A stretch of DNA of 64,000 nucleotides from Bordetella genomosp. 13 (GCF_002119665.1 NZ_CP021111.1:1612001-1676000), one strand, 5' to 3'. Shown: positions 10,745-21,425, counted from the first letter of the stretch. Program-made: numbers and translations. Notes: generated from the sequence alone by a model not told the origin.

Positions 10745-11053
10745 ATGTTCGACTGGATGGTATGGACCACGCCCGTGGCCATCTTCTTCGGCTGCGTCGT
10801 GCTGCTCCTGGCCGGCATGACCGTATGGGAGCTGCGCTCGCCGACGCGCCTGCGCAAGGGCTTTCTGCCCATCGCCACCACGCGGGGCGACCGCCTGTTC
10901 ATCGGGCTGATGTGCGCGGCCTGGGTGAACCTTTTTTTCGTTGGCATGGGAGAACGCATCGCCGCCTGGTTCGCGCTGGAGCAGCCGTGGTCGGTATGGG
11001 TGGGCTTCGCGGTCTCCATGCTGTTGCTCGCGTTCATCATGCGCAGGGGGTAG
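10745..11053 (+). CDS. glpU: DUF2160 small integral membrane protein of the glycerol importer
   Basis: This 102-residue protein has about three membrane segments (TPVAIFFGCVVLLLAGMTVW, LFIGLMCAAWVNLFFVGMG and VWVGFAVSMLLLAFIM). DUF2160 proteins occur between the permeases and the binding protein in glycerol ABC operons; their role is not established. GGGAGACCGCC precedes the ATG. Its presence supports a glycerol rather than a sugar importer. Confidence 0.85.
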   Translation: MFDWMVWTTPVAIFFGCVVLLLAGMTVWELRSPTRLRKGFLPIATTRGDRLFIGLMCAAWVNLFFVGMGERIAAWFALEQPWSVWVGFAVSMLLLAFIMRRG

Positions 11054-11161
11054 CGGCCATTGCGCCGCCCTCCGCGCACCGTATCCGTCAATCACGGCCG
11101 CCGCCTTCCCAGGCCGCGCCTGCAGCAAAGGAATGGGGAAGGCTAATCGAGGAGACAGGTC

Positions 11162-12892
<1,731 letters not shown>

Positions 12893-12984
12893 AGGCGGCG
12901 GCCCATGGCGGCGCAGCGCGGGGCCATGCGGCGCGGCGCCTCGCATGCAGTCCGGCCGCGGGCGATCCGTGGCCGGCCTTGCGG

Positions 12985-14010
12985 CTATCGCGCAGCCTGC
13001 CCGTCGCGCCGATAGCCGGGATAACGCTGTGCGTAGTCCGGCACCGGATCGGGCTGGTCGAGTCCGAAGCGGCGGCACAGCAGCAGCAGGGTCTCGAAAG
13101 CCAGCGCGCCCGCCAGCGCGGCGGTGGTGCCGTTGACGTCGTGCGGCGGGCTGACGGTGTTGATGTCCACCGCCACCAGGTTCACGCCGTCGAGCTGCCG
13201 GATGAACTCCATCACCTCGCGTGCCGCCAGGCCGCCCCAGCTGGGCGCGCACACGCCGGGCGCGGCGGACGGGTCGACGCAATCCATGTCCACGCACAGG
13301 TAAACGGGCGCGTCGCCGATCTGCGCTTTGACGGTCTCGAGCGTCTGCGCGATGCCCCGCGCCAACAGTTCGTTCTGCGTGATGACCTGGTAGCCGAAGA
13401 ACTGCGCGTGCGGAATGACGTGCTGGCTGAACGTGGTGCCGCGCAGGCCGATGTGGAACGTGCGCTGCGTGTCGACGCATCCCTCGAGTGCGGCATGGGT
13501 GAACTGCGTGCCGGCGTTGTACTCGTTGCCAGGCACGAAGGCGTTGGTGTCCAGGTGCGAGTCCAGGTGTACGACCGCCAGACCGGGATGGCGCTTGCCC
13601 ACGGCGCGCAGCTGCGGCAGCGAGATACTGCCGTCGCCGCCGAAGGTCACCGGCACGGCGCCCGCGTCCACGATGGATCGGACCGCCTGCTCGATCGCCT
13701 CGAACGCGGCATGGATGTGGCTGGGCACCAGCTTGAGGTTGCCGCAGTCGACCAGACCCAGCCGGGTCAGCGGGTTGTAGTCGGCCAGCTCGGGGTTGAA
13801 CGTGCGCATCAGGCGAGACTGCTCACGCACCGACTGCGGACCCTGACGGCTGCCGATCCGGAACGGATGCGTGCCGCAATCGAACGGAATGCCGAGAATG
13901 GCCGCGCGCGCCGATCCGATGCGCGTGGCGTGCGGCACGCCCATGAAGGTGGCCGGTGCGTCGCACAGGGTCGACAGGTCGCCGGCCGGACTATGCAGTT
14001 CCTTGGTCAT
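12985..14010 (-). CDS. ureohydrolase (agmatinase/arginase family) with an altered metal site
   Basis: This 341-residue protein has the arginase/agmatinase fold. The second metal motif reads DSHLD (family DAHxD) and the third VDMDCVDPSAAPG is typical. The first motif, normally GGDHS with a metal-ligand histidine, reads GGDGS here, so one of the usual six ligands is missing. Family members hydrolyse guanidino compounds to urea; the exact substrate cannot be told. The ATG at 14010 follows AGAGGAAAAC. A Bug receptor lies directly upstream on the same strand and is divergent from a LysR gene, suggesting uptake and hydrolysis of a guanidino or amidino acid. Confidence 0.85.
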   Translation of the reverse strand: MTKELHSPAGDLSTLCDAPATFMGVPHATRIGSARAAILGIPFDCGTHPFRIGSRQGPQSVREQSRLMRTFNPELADYNPLTRLGLVDCGNLKLVPSHIHAAFEAIEQAVRSIVDAGAVPVTFGGDGSISLPQLRAVGKRHPGLAVVHLDSHLDTNAFVPGNEYNAGTQFTHAALEGCVDTQRTFHIGLRGTTFSQHVIPHAQFFGYQVITQNELLARGIAQTLETVKAQIGDAPVYLCVDMDCVDPSAAPGVCAPSWGGLAAREVMEFIRQLDGVNLVAVDINTVSPPHDVNGTTAALAGALAFETLLLLCRRFGLDQPDPVPDYAQRYPGYRRDGQAAR

Positions 14011-14093
14011 GTTTTCCTCTGGATGGTGAAATGGCGCCGGGCGCGTCGCGCGCGCCACGGGCAGAGGCGGGTGCCTGTACAGGCCCGCTCGCG

Positions 14094-15107
14094 TTATTCG
14101 ATCTGGATGCCGCTGGTCTTGATCACGTCGACCCAGTGCTGGTAGTCGCGTTCGACCGTCTGGCCGAAGACCTGCGGGGTGGTCAGGCCGGGCACCACGC
14201 TCAGCACCTGGAACTGCTTCAGGATGGCCTCGTCCTGCAGCGCCTTGCCCAGCGCGGCGTTCAGCTTGTCCACGACCCCCTGCGGCATGCCCTTGGGACC
14301 CAGCACGCCCCACCAGGTCTGGAAGGTCATGCCGGGCATGCCCGCTTCCTTGAAGGTGGGCACCCCGGGAAAGGCCGGCAGGCGCTCGGGCGCCGTCATG
14401 GCCAGTACCTTGAGCCTGCCCGAGGCGACGAAGGGTTGCGCCGAGGCGTACGTCGAGAAGGACGCGTCGACCGTGCCGGCCACCGTGTCCGTCAGCGCCG
14501 GCGACGATCCGCGGTACGGAACATGGTTCAGCTTGATGCCCGCTTCCTTCATCATGATCTCGAACAGCAGGTGCGACGACGTGCCCGTGCCGGCGCTGCC
14601 AGCACTGAGCTGGCCGGGATTGGACCTGGCCGCCTCGACCAGCGCCTGCAGGCTGTCGTAGCGTCCGGCCGGCGCATACAGGAACGACGGAGAGGTGCCG
14701 ACGATGGCCACCGGCGCGAACTCGCCCACCGGATCGTAGGGCACCTTGGGATTGGCGGCGGCGTTGACCACGAAGGGGCTGTCGGCCAGCAACAGTGTGT
14801 GGCCGTCGTTGGCCGCCTTGGCCACGTACGCGGTCCCGATGGCGGTGGCAGCGCCCGATTTGTTCACGACCACGAACGACGCGCCCAGCTGCTCGCCCAG
14901 CGAGCGGGCCAGCAGGCGCGCGATCACGTCCGAACTGCCGCCGGCGGGATACGGCACGACCAGTTCCACCGGCCGGCCGCCGGGCCAGGCGGCGGTCTGT
15001 GCCGATGCGGCCGGCACGGCGCCCAGGGCGGCGCAGCCCAGCGTCAGCAGGCCCATGGTCCGCAACAGGGATCGGCGTGCGGCGCCGAACAGGACGTTGG
15101 TCTTCAT
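14094..15107 (-). CDS. Bug-family tripartite tricarboxylate transporter binding protein
   Basis: This 337-residue receptor has a long signal region (MKTNVLFGAARRSLLRTMGLLTLG...) with an RR pair at residues 11-12 of the n-region, ending near AASAQ. Family features are VPYPAGGSSDVIARLLA, YDPVGEFAPV, VPYRGSSPALTD and FPGVPTFKEAGM. GGGGAAAACC lies before the ATG. It is upstream of and co-oriented with the ureohydrolase gene and divergent from a LysR regulator, forming a regulator-receptor-enzyme unit. Confidence 0.95.
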   Translation of the reverse strand: MKTNVLFGAARRSLLRTMGLLTLGCAALGAVPAASAQTAAWPGGRPVELVVPYPAGGSSDVIARLLARSLGEQLGASFVVVNKSGAATAIGTAYVAKAANDGHTLLLADSPFVVNAAANPKVPYDPVGEFAPVAIVGTSPSFLYAPAGRYDSLQALVEAARSNPGQLSAGSAGTGTSSHLLFEIMMKEAGIKLNHVPYRGSSPALTDTVAGTVDASFSTYASAQPFVASGRLKVLAMTAPERLPAFPGVPTFKEAGMPGMTFQTWWGVLGPKGMPQGVVDKLNAALGKALQDEAILKQFQVLSVVPGLTTPQVFGQTVERDYQHWVDVIKTSGIQIE

Positions 15108-15249
15108 GATGGTTTTCCCCTTGAGTTCAGTGCATCCAGTGTAGGCATGCGAACTACATGAATCCAATAAGGTGTTGGCGTCCTCTCATTTGGTTTGCTT
15201 ATGGGTCAGGGCGATAATTGTGCGCCAATGCACCATATCGGGGAATGTC

Positions 15250-16152
15250 GTGCGCTTGCGTCATCTGGAGGTCTTTCATGCCGTCATGATCAGCGGAACG
15301 CTGAGCGCGGCCGCACGGCTGCTGAACATGACGCAGCCCGCCGTGACGCAGGCGATCCACAGCATGGAACTACAGCTGGGCTACAGCCTGTTCCAGCGCA
15401 TCAAGGGGCGACTGTCGCCCACGCCCGAAGCGCAGGCCCTGGCGGTCGAGGTGGAAACCCTGCACGGCCAGCTCGAGACCGTGCGGCACTTGGCGCTGAA
15501 TCTGCGCCACACCGGGCACGAACGCTTGCGCGTACTGGCGGCGCCCGCGCTGGCGATGGAACTGGTGCCGCCGGCCATGCAGACACTGCTGCAGGTGCAC
15601 CCGCGCGCGCAGGTCACCGTCAAGACGGGCTACTCCAGCCAGATCCTGGCCGGCCTGGCGCTGCGCAAGGCCGACATCGGCCTGGTGTACCAGATACCGC
15701 AGGAGCACCCGTTGATCCGGCAAGAGAGCATCGGCTCCGGCGAACTGGTGTGCGTGGTCCCGCGCGGCCACCCACTCGCGGACAAGCCAGTACTGGAACT
15801 GGCCATGCTGAGCGGCCAGACGGTCTTCGTTCCCGAGCGGCAACATCCGCTGGGCCGCATGCTGGCCACGCGCTGCGCGGACCATGGGGTCGACGTCTCG
15901 GGGCACATGGAAGTGGAGCAGTCGCACGTGGCCGTGCAGCTGGCGGTGGCGGCCCTGGGCCTGGCCGTCGTCGATGCGCTGACCGCGGGCAGCGCTGACC
16001 GGGGCCGGGTGCGCGTGCTGCCGCTTACCGTGTCCCTGCGCTACCAGGTATGCGTGGCGTTCTCCGAGAACAGCGCCCATCCTCATCTGGCGTTCCGTTT
16101 CGCGCGGGCGGCGCAGAAGGCGCTGGCCGACCGCGCGGCGCCGGTGGAATAG
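15250..16152 (+). CDS. LysR-family transcriptional regulator
   Basis: This 300-residue regulator has the N-terminal helix-turn-helix of the family (VRLRHLEVFHAVMISGTLSAAARLL NMTQPAVTQAI written in two parts) followed by a periplasmic-binding-like effector domain. The frame is open from 15172, but the domain begins at GTG 15250, which has GGGGA just upstream. It is divergent from the Bug-ureohydrolase pair and probably activates it. It converges on the alcohol dehydrogenase gene with only six bases between the stops. Confidence 0.92.
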   Translation: MRLRHLEVFHAVMISGTLSAAARLLNMTQPAVTQAIHSMELQLGYSLFQRIKGRLSPTPEAQALAVEVETLHGQLETVRHLALNLRHTGHERLRVLAAPALAMELVPPAMQTLLQVHPRAQVTVKTGYSSQILAGLALRKADIGLVYQIPQEHPLIRQESIGSGELVCVVPRGHPLADKPVLELAMLSGQTVFVPERQHPLGRMLATRCADHGVDVSGHMEVEQSHVAVQLAVAALGLAVVDALTAGSADRGRVRVLPLTVSLRYQVCVAFSENSAHPHLAFRFARAAQKALADRAAPVE

Positions 16153-16158
16153 CGCGCA

Positions 16159-17262
16159 TCATCCCGCCGGCCGCACCGCGACCTTCAGCACGTTGTCGCG
16201 CTGGTTGGCGAAAAGGTCGTAAGCCTCGCCGATATCGTCCAGCGCGTACCGGTGCGTCACCATCTCGGTCAAATCCACGCGGCCAGACTGGATCACATTC
16301 ATCAGGCGACGCATGCGTTCCTTGCCACCGGGGCACAATGCCGTGTTGATCTTGTGGTCGCCCAGTCCCGCGGCGACGGCGCTCAACGGGATCTTCAGAT
16401 CGTCCGAATACACGCCCAGGCTGGACAGCGTGCCGCCCGGCTTGATGACGCGCAGCGCGGACTCGAAAGTGCTTTGGCGGCCCAGCGCCTCGATGGCCGA
16501 GTCCACGCCCCGGCCGCCGGTCAGGCGCAGTATCTCGCTGACGACGTCGCAGTCGTTGGTGTTGAGCACGACGTCCGCGCCCCATTTTCGCGCCATGTCC
16601 AGCCGGTGCGGATTCGCATCCACGCCGATGACGGTCGTCGCGCCCAGCAGCCGGGCGCCGGCCGTGGCGCACAGGCCGATGGGCCCCTGCGCGAACACGG
16701 CCACGGTATCGCCGATGCGGATGTTGGCATTCTCGGCGCCCTTGAAGCCGGTGGACATGATGTCCGGGCACATGAGCACCTGTTCGTCGCTCAGCCCGTC
16801 CGGCACGGGGGCGAGGTTGGCCTGCGCGTCGGGGACCAGCAGATACTCCGCCTGCGCGCCGTCGATCTTGTTGCCGAAGCGCCAACCGGCCGTCGCCAGG
16901 TAGCCATGGCAGCCGCAGCCGCCCTGGTGCGCCAGGTAGCTGCCGTCCTGCGAGGGATAGCCGTCTTGCGCCGCGTACGAGTTGAAGTTGGGGCAGATGG
17001 CCCCGGCGATGACGCGTTGGCCTTCGTGATAGCCCGTGACGGCGCTGCCCAGTTTCTCGATCGTGCCGACAGGCTCGTGACCGACTGTCAGGCCCGGGGC
17101 AACGGGATACTCGCCCTTGAGGATGTGCACGTCGGTGCCGCAGATCGTGGTCGTCGTGATCCTGATCAGCGCATCGTTCGGTCCCACGTCGGGGATGGGC
17201 TTCTCTCGCAGGTCGATCCGACCCGGTTCGACGAATACCGCGGCCTTCATCATCTTGCTCAT
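16159..17262 (-). CDS. zinc-dependent alcohol dehydrogenase (MDR family)
   Basis: This 367-residue medium-chain dehydrogenase has the catalytic zinc motifs CGTDVH and GHEPVG in the N-terminal domain and the NAD(P)-binding domain around VAVFAQGPIGLCATAGA. The usual four-cysteine structural zinc loop is replaced by an insertion (ICPNFNSYAAQDGYPSQDG ... GGCGCHGY). The family oxidises or reduces alcohols, aldehydes or ketones. GGGAGCGAC precedes the ATG. An FNR-type palindrome lies 118 bases upstream of the start and the fnr-like gene is next upstream, so low-oxygen expression is likely. Confidence 0.92.
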   Translation of the reverse strand: MSKMMKAAVFVEPGRIDLREKPIPDVGPNDALIRITTTTICGTDVHILKGEYPVAPGLTVGHEPVGTIEKLGSAVTGYHEGQRVIAGAICPNFNSYAAQDGYPSQDGSYLAHQGGCGCHGYLATAGWRFGNKIDGAQAEYLLVPDAQANLAPVPDGLSDEQVLMCPDIMSTGFKGAENANIRIGDTVAVFAQGPIGLCATAGARLLGATTVIGVDANPHRLDMARKWGADVVLNTNDCDVVSEILRLTGGRGVDSAIEALGRQSTFESALRVIKPGGTLSSLGVYSDDLKIPLSAVAAGLGDHKINTALCPGGKERMRRLMNVIQSGRVDLTEMVTHRYALDDIGEAYDLFANQRDNVLKVAVRPAG

Positions 17263-17379
17263 GTGTCGCTCCCTCGCTCATGGCGCAAAGTTGCCGCTTG
17301 GCGAAAGCGGCCGCGTCGCGCGGTCCAGTCGCTTTCCAGGCGGTACTTCATTGTGTACCAGCTGAGGGTCGGTGGGCGC

Positions 17380-17393
17380 TTGACGCGCGTCAA
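17380..17393. promoter_or_regulatory. candidate FNR-type box upstream of the alcohol dehydrogenase
   Basis: TTGACGCGCGTCAA is a perfect palindrome with the spacing of FNR/CRP-family sites (5-N4-5). It differs from the FNR consensus TTGAT-N4-ATCAA at one base in each half. It lies between the fnr-like gene and the alcohol dehydrogenase start. Either FNR or another CRP-family protein could use it. Confidence 0.55.
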
Positions 17394-17452
17394 ACCTCCG
17401 CGCACTTCACGCGCGGCATCGAGGCACGTCACAGGCCGCGCATGCCGCGCAA

Positions 17453-18220
17453 TCAGATCTCCACGAGCGCGTCCATGTCCGTCAGACGGATGATGCGGCC
17501 CTCCCGGTCGATCAGGCCCCGCTGGCGGAAGTGCGAGAACGTGCGGCTTACCGTTTCCAGGGTCAGTCCCAGATAGGCGCCGATGTCCTCGCGGCTGATG
17601 TGGAGCGGAAAGCGCGACGGGTCCGCCGTGCGTTCGCCGAACCGCGCGCTCAGGTCGAGCAGGAACGCGGCCACGCGCTGCTCGGCGTTGCGATTCGCGA
17701 TCAGCATCAGCAATGCCTCTTTGTGCAGCGTCTCGTTGCTGAGCAGGCGGGCCAGGCCGCGATGCACGTCGGGCAGCTCGTCGGCGAGCGCCTCGGCGCG
17801 CAGAAAGGGCAGCACGCAGACCTGCATGTCCATCAGGGCCACGGCCTCGCACTGATGCCGGCCCGACGCGATGCCGTCGGTGCCGAAACACTCCCCGGAG
17901 ATCTTGAAGCCGGTGATCTGCTGGCGGCCGTCACGGTCGACCCGCACGCTCTTGCAGATGCCGCACGTGGGCACATAAAGGTTGCGAAACGCGTCGCCCG
18001 CGCAGTAGATGACCTCGCCGGCGCGCACGCTGCGCATGCGGATCTGCGTGCCCAACGCGGCCACCAGCCCGCCCGACCCCAGTGCCGATATCTGGCAAAG
18101 CCGTCCGGCATCGCACCGGCGGCATGGCAAGGACGACGGCGCATCGCGGAATACGCGCGAATGCAACCAGATCACGCCCGCCGTTCCCGGCGTAGAGGCT
18201 TGTCTTTCCACGGCGCTCAT
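17453..18220 (-). CDS. fnr: FNR-type oxygen-sensing transcriptional regulator with [4Fe-4S] cysteines
   Basis: This 255-residue Crp/Fnr protein keeps all four cluster cysteines: CRRCDAGRLC gives Cys33, Cys36 and Cys42, and MQVC gives Cys135, matching the C-x2-C-x5-C plus distal Cys pattern of E. coli FNR. The C-terminal helix-turn-helix reads SREDIGAYLGLTLETVSRTF, with the Glu, Ser and Arg that read TTGAT half-sites. It should activate genes when oxygen is low and lose its cluster in air. I chose ATG 18220 (GGGGA upstream); the frame is open to 18352. It lies between an alcohol dehydrogenase and PHA genes whose flanks carry FNR boxes. Confidence 0.92.
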   Translation of the reverse strand: MSAVERQASTPGTAGVIWLHSRVFRDAPSSLPCRRCDAGRLCQISALGSGGLVAALGTQIRMRSVRAGEVIYCAGDAFRNLYVPTCGICKSVRVDRDGRQQITGFKISGECFGTDGIASGRHQCEAVALMDMQVCVLPFLRAEALADELPDVHRGLARLLSNETLHKEALLMLIANRNAEQRVAAFLLDLSARFGERTADPSRFPLHISREDIGAYLGLTLETVSRTFSHFRQRGLIDREGRIIRLTDMDALVEI

Positions 18221-18359
18221 GAGTTCCCCGGTTACTAGGGTACTTACGGCCGATTCTAGTGCGAATGCGGGATGAGCGATACGCGGGACGGAGCCGGCGG
18301 ATGTACGACCAATGGCGTAGGGAGCAGGCGAGGGCGAGGCGTGATGCGCCATGCGCGCG

Positions 18360-19103
18360 TCATTGCATGTGCATGCCCCCGTTGATGGCGAAGTTCGCGC
18401 CTGTGATGTAGGCGGCCTCGTCCGAGGTCATGAACCGGACGAGCGCCGCCACTTCTTCCGGACGTCCCAGCCTGCCGACGGGAATCTGCGGCAGGATGGT
18501 CTTCTCGAGCACCTCTTTGGGCACGGCGGCCACCATGCGCGTGTCCAGGTAGCCGGGCGAGATCGTGTTCACGGTCACGCCGTATCGCGCCAGCTCCAGC
18601 GCCAGCGCCATCGTGAATCCGTGCAGGCCGGCCTTGGCGGCCGCGTAATTCGCCTGTCCGAACTGTCCCCGCTGGCCGTTCACGGAAGAAATATTGATGA
18701 TCCGGCCCCAGCGGTGCTCGATCATGTCGTCCAGCAGCGGCTGGGTCACGTTGAAGGCCGAGTCCAGGTTCGTGCGCAATACGTTTTCCCAATCCGCGCG
18801 GCTCATCTTCCGCAGCGTGGCGTCGCGTGTGATGCCGGCGTTGTTGACGAGGATGTCTATCGCGCCGACTTCCTGGCGCAGCTTTCTTGCCGTGTCGGCG
18901 CAGTCGTCGTAGTTCGAGACGTCCAGCGGATAGGCCAGGACCTCGATACCGCTGCGCCTACGCGCGTCCAGCCACGACTCCGAACGCTGGTTGCCCGGCG
19001 ATATCGTCACGATTATCCGGTGCCCGGCCTCGTGGAGGCTGGCCACGATCGCCTCGCCCAGTCCTCCCATTCCGCCCGTGATCAGGGCCGTTCTTGCAGG
19101 CAT
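18360..19103 (-). CDS. phaB: acetoacetyl-CoA reductase-like short-chain dehydrogenase
   Basis: This 247-residue SDR has the cofactor loop TGGMGGLG at residues 9-16, NNAG near 87-90, and the catalytic Ser140-Tyr153-Lys157 set in ISSVNGQRGQFGQANYAAAK. The sequence SVNGQRGQFGQANY is characteristic of PhaB, which makes (R)-3-hydroxybutyryl-CoA from acetoacetyl-CoA with NADPH. It is divergent from the PHA synthase gene across a gap holding a perfect FNR box, and supplies the monomer for that enzyme. AGAGGAGACG precedes the ATG. The thiolase PhaA is not in the window. Confidence 0.9.
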   Translation of the reverse strand: MPARTALITGGMGGLGEAIVASLHEAGHRIIVTISPGNQRSESWLDARRRSGIEVLAYPLDVSNYDDCADTARKLRQEVGAIDILVNNAGITRDATLRKMSRADWENVLRTNLDSAFNVTQPLLDDMIEHRWGRIINISSVNGQRGQFGQANYAAAKAGLHGFTMALALELARYGVTVNTISPGYLDTRMVAAVPKEVLEKTILPQIPVGRLGRPEEVAALVRFMTSDEAAYITGANFAINGGMHMQ

Positions 19104-19184
19104 GATCGTCTCCTCTGTCTATGTGCGGCGTCCGCGCCTTCATGGACGTAGCGAACACACTAGATGCGTAGAGTCGATCCGTAT

Positions 19185-19198
19185 TTGATGCACATCAA
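19185..19198. promoter_or_regulatory. perfect FNR box between phaB and phaC
   Basis: TTGATGCACATCAA matches the FNR/Anr consensus TTGAT-N4-ATCAA in both halves. It lies 82 bases before the reductase ATG and 155 bases before the PHA synthase ATG, so it could serve either divergent gene. The fnr-like gene is about 1 kb away. Confidence 0.8.
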
Positions 19199-19352
19199 CC
19201 CGTCATTCAGGGGACATGGCACGCGATGCGGATTTCACCTGCCTCCATTTGCGCGAGATCAAAGTCGAGGGGTAGTGCGCGCGTAGGATGGGAAGCATCG
19301 ACGCCGCCCGCACGTCGGCTGGGCAGCGTCTTGCACGAACGTCGGAGGACGC

Positions 19353-21170
19353 ATGGACAATCCCCAGGCGCTGCCGGCGGCCTCCGGTCCGGAAGGAGCG
19401 GCGGCGCCCGCACCGTCGCCCGGTCCCGCGACGGCCGTTCTCGCCGAGCCCGCGCCTTGCGAGCCTTCTCGGCCGGACCCGCCTTGGCGCGACGCGGACC
19501 GGCTCGTGCAGGCGGCAATCGCGCGGGCCACGGCCGGCGTGTCGCCCATCGGGCTGTACCAGGACTGCCTGGACTGGGCCATGCACCTCGCGATGTCTCC
19601 AGGCAAGCAGGCGGCGATCGTGCAGACCGCGCTATCGGGGGCCGCGGACGGCGAGGAACATCAGCCGGGCCATGGCGCGCCGCGGGAAGATCCCAGGTTC
19701 ACACATCGCGGCTGGGCGCAATGGCCCTATCGCGACTACGTTCGGATGTTCCACCGCCTCGAGGCCTGCTGGAACGCCGCCACCAGCGGCGTGGCTGGCG
19801 CCGATCCGCGGCGCCAGCGCGTGGTGCGCTTCATGGGCAGGCAGATACTGGACACCTTGTCGCCCAGCAACGTCTGGTGCGCCAATCCGGAAGTGCTGGA
19901 GACCTTGGCGCAGACACGCGGATTCTCGCTGCTGCTGGGCATGCTGCGCATGCAGGCCGATGCCGGCGACCTGTGCACGGGCAGCGCGCCCGGCGCGTCC
20001 CCCCGCAAGCGGCGCGGCTTCCGGGTGGGCAGGAATCTCGCGGTCACGCCGGGCGCGGTGGTCTACAGCAACCGCGTCATGGAGCTGATGCGCTACGCGC
20101 CGCAGACGCATCGCACCTGGCCCGAGCCCGTCCTGCTGGTACCGTCGTGGCTGCTCAAGTACTACATCCTCGATCTGTCGCCGCACGACTCCATGGTGCG
20201 GTATCTGGTGGAGAATGGGCACACGGTCTACATGATCTCGTGGAAGAACCCGCGTGCCGAAGCCAGGGACTGGGGACTGCAGACGTATCTCGACGAAGGA
20301 CTCGTCGCTGCGCTCGAACATATCCGCCACGAGGTCGGTGGCAAGCGCGTGCACGCCGCGGGATATTGCCTGGGCGGCACGCTGCTGGCCGTGGCGGCTG
20401 CCGCCATGGGCCGGCGACATACGCACCGCCCCTGGCTGAAGAGCATCACGCTGCTGGCGGCGCAGACCGATTTCGCGGAGCCGGGCGAACTGGGCCTCTT
20501 CATCAGTCCCAGCGGCGTATCGTGCCTGGACGCGCTGATGTGGCAGCAGGGGTTCCTGGACGGCAGGCAGCTGGCGGGTGTGTTTCAGCTGCTCAATTCG
20601 CGCGACCTGATCTGGTCCCGCCTGGTCCACGACTATCTGTTGGGGCGACAGCTGCAGCCTACCGACCTGATGGCATGGAATGCCGATACGACGCGACTGC
20701 CCTACCGGCTGCACAGCGAGATGCTGCACCACATGTACCTGCACAACGATTTCGCCGAGGGACGGCTCTGCGTGGAGGGAGATCCCGTCACCTTGACCGA
20801 CGTGCACGTGCCCATCCTGGCCGTGGCCACCGAAAGGGATCACATATCGCCCTGGCGCTCGGTGCACAAGCTGCATCTTCTGACCCATCGCGAGCTGACG
20901 TTCGTGCTGTGCTCGGGTGGGCACAACGTGGGCATCGTCAGCCCGCCCGGACATGCGAACCGGCATTTTCGCTGGAAAGTCCGGCGCCATGGCGAGTCGT
21001 ACCTGACGCCGGACGAATGGATAGGCCGGGCCGCGCTGCAAGAGGGATCATGGTGGCCTTACTGGCAGAGCTGGCTCGCGCTGCATTCCAGCGCGAAAGC
21101 CGCGGCTCCCCGGTATCCCCCGGCCCGGACACTGGGCAAGGCGCCCGGCACTTATGTGCTTGAACACTGA
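19353..21170 (+). CDS. phaC: class I poly(R)-hydroxyalkanoate synthase
   Basis: This 605-residue enzyme polymerises (R)-3-hydroxyacyl-CoA into storage granules. The lipase-like box is GYCLGG with the catalytic Cys339; the rest of the triad is Asp496 (ATERDH) and His524 (GGHNVG). PSWLLKYYILDL and WNADTTRLP are also typical. Length and lack of a PhaE/PhaR partner fit class I. The first ~55 residues are Ala/Pro-rich and poorly conserved. The gene follows an FNR box and is divergent from the acetoacetyl-CoA reductase gene. A weak GGAGGAC lies before the ATG. Confidence 0.95.
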   Translation: MDNPQALPAASGPEGAAAPAPSPGPATAVLAEPAPCEPSRPDPPWRDADRLVQAAIARATAGVSPIGLYQDCLDWAMHLAMSPGKQAAIVQTALSGAADGEEHQPGHGAPREDPRFTHRGWAQWPYRDYVRMFHRLEACWNAATSGVAGADPRRQRVVRFMGRQILDTLSPSNVWCANPEVLETLAQTRGFSLLLGMLRMQADAGDLCTGSAPGASPRKRRGFRVGRNLAVTPGAVVYSNRVMELMRYAPQTHRTWPEPVLLVPSWLLKYYILDLSPHDSMVRYLVENGHTVYMISWKNPRAEARDWGLQTYLDEGLVAALEHIRHEVGGKRVHAAGYCLGGTLLAVAAAAMGRRHTHRPWLKSITLLAAQTDFAEPGELGLFISPSGVSCLDALMWQQGFLDGRQLAGVFQLLNSRDLIWSRLVHDYLLGRQLQPTDLMAWNADTTRLPYRLHSEMLHHMYLHNDFAEGRLCVEGDPVTLTDVHVPILAVATERDHISPWRSVHKLHLLTHRELTFVLCSGGHNVGIVSPPGHANRHFRWKVRRHGESYLTPDEWIGRAALQEGSWWPYWQSWLALHSSAKAAAPRYPPARTLGKAPGTYVLEH

Positions 21171-21234
21171 AGCCGCAACGAATAGCGCGGGTCGGCCGAC
21201 GGCCGGCTCGTCACAGGTATCGAGGAGTTTGAAG

Positions 21235-21372
21235 ATGGAACGCGAGCCTTACGAAATCGCCCGCCTGGCGTCGATGTTGATTCATTTCCTGACCATGGCA
21301 GGCGTCACTGAGGAAGAAGGTATCAAGATTCTCAAAGCGGCCGAACGGTTGCTGGCCCGGGCGGCACATTGA
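21235..21372 (+). CDS. 45-residue hypothetical protein downstream of phaC
   Basis: A short reading frame (MEREPYEIARLASMLIHF...) is preceded by CGAGGAGTTTGAAG, a strong ribosome-binding site, which argues that it is translated. It is acidic at the start and has an amphipathic helical look (VTEEEGIKILKAAERLLARAA). I do not recognise a family. Location 64 bases after phaC suggests the same transcript and perhaps a granule- or low-oxygen-related role, but nothing in the sequence proves this. Confidence 0.6.
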   Translation: MEREPYEIARLASMLIHFLTMAGVTEEEGIKILKAAERLLARAAH

Positions 21373-21404
21373 CCATGTCCGCTTCCCTATGCGACCGGCG
21401 GCCG

Positions 21405-21425
21405 GGCGCGAACGCCATTCGCGCC
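21405..21425 (+). terminator. hairpin after the phaC unit
   Basis: A perfect 8-base inverted repeat, GGCGCGAA and TTCGCGCC, encloses a five-base loop 32 bases after the small gene. No T run follows, so it is not a classical intrinsic terminator; it may stabilise the 3' end or act with Rho. Confidence 0.4.

Noticed and set aside
15164..15178. CCAA-N7-TTGG in the LysR-Bug gap as a LysR operator
   Set aside because: Four-base arms are too short to tell from chance, and the T-N11-A pattern is common.
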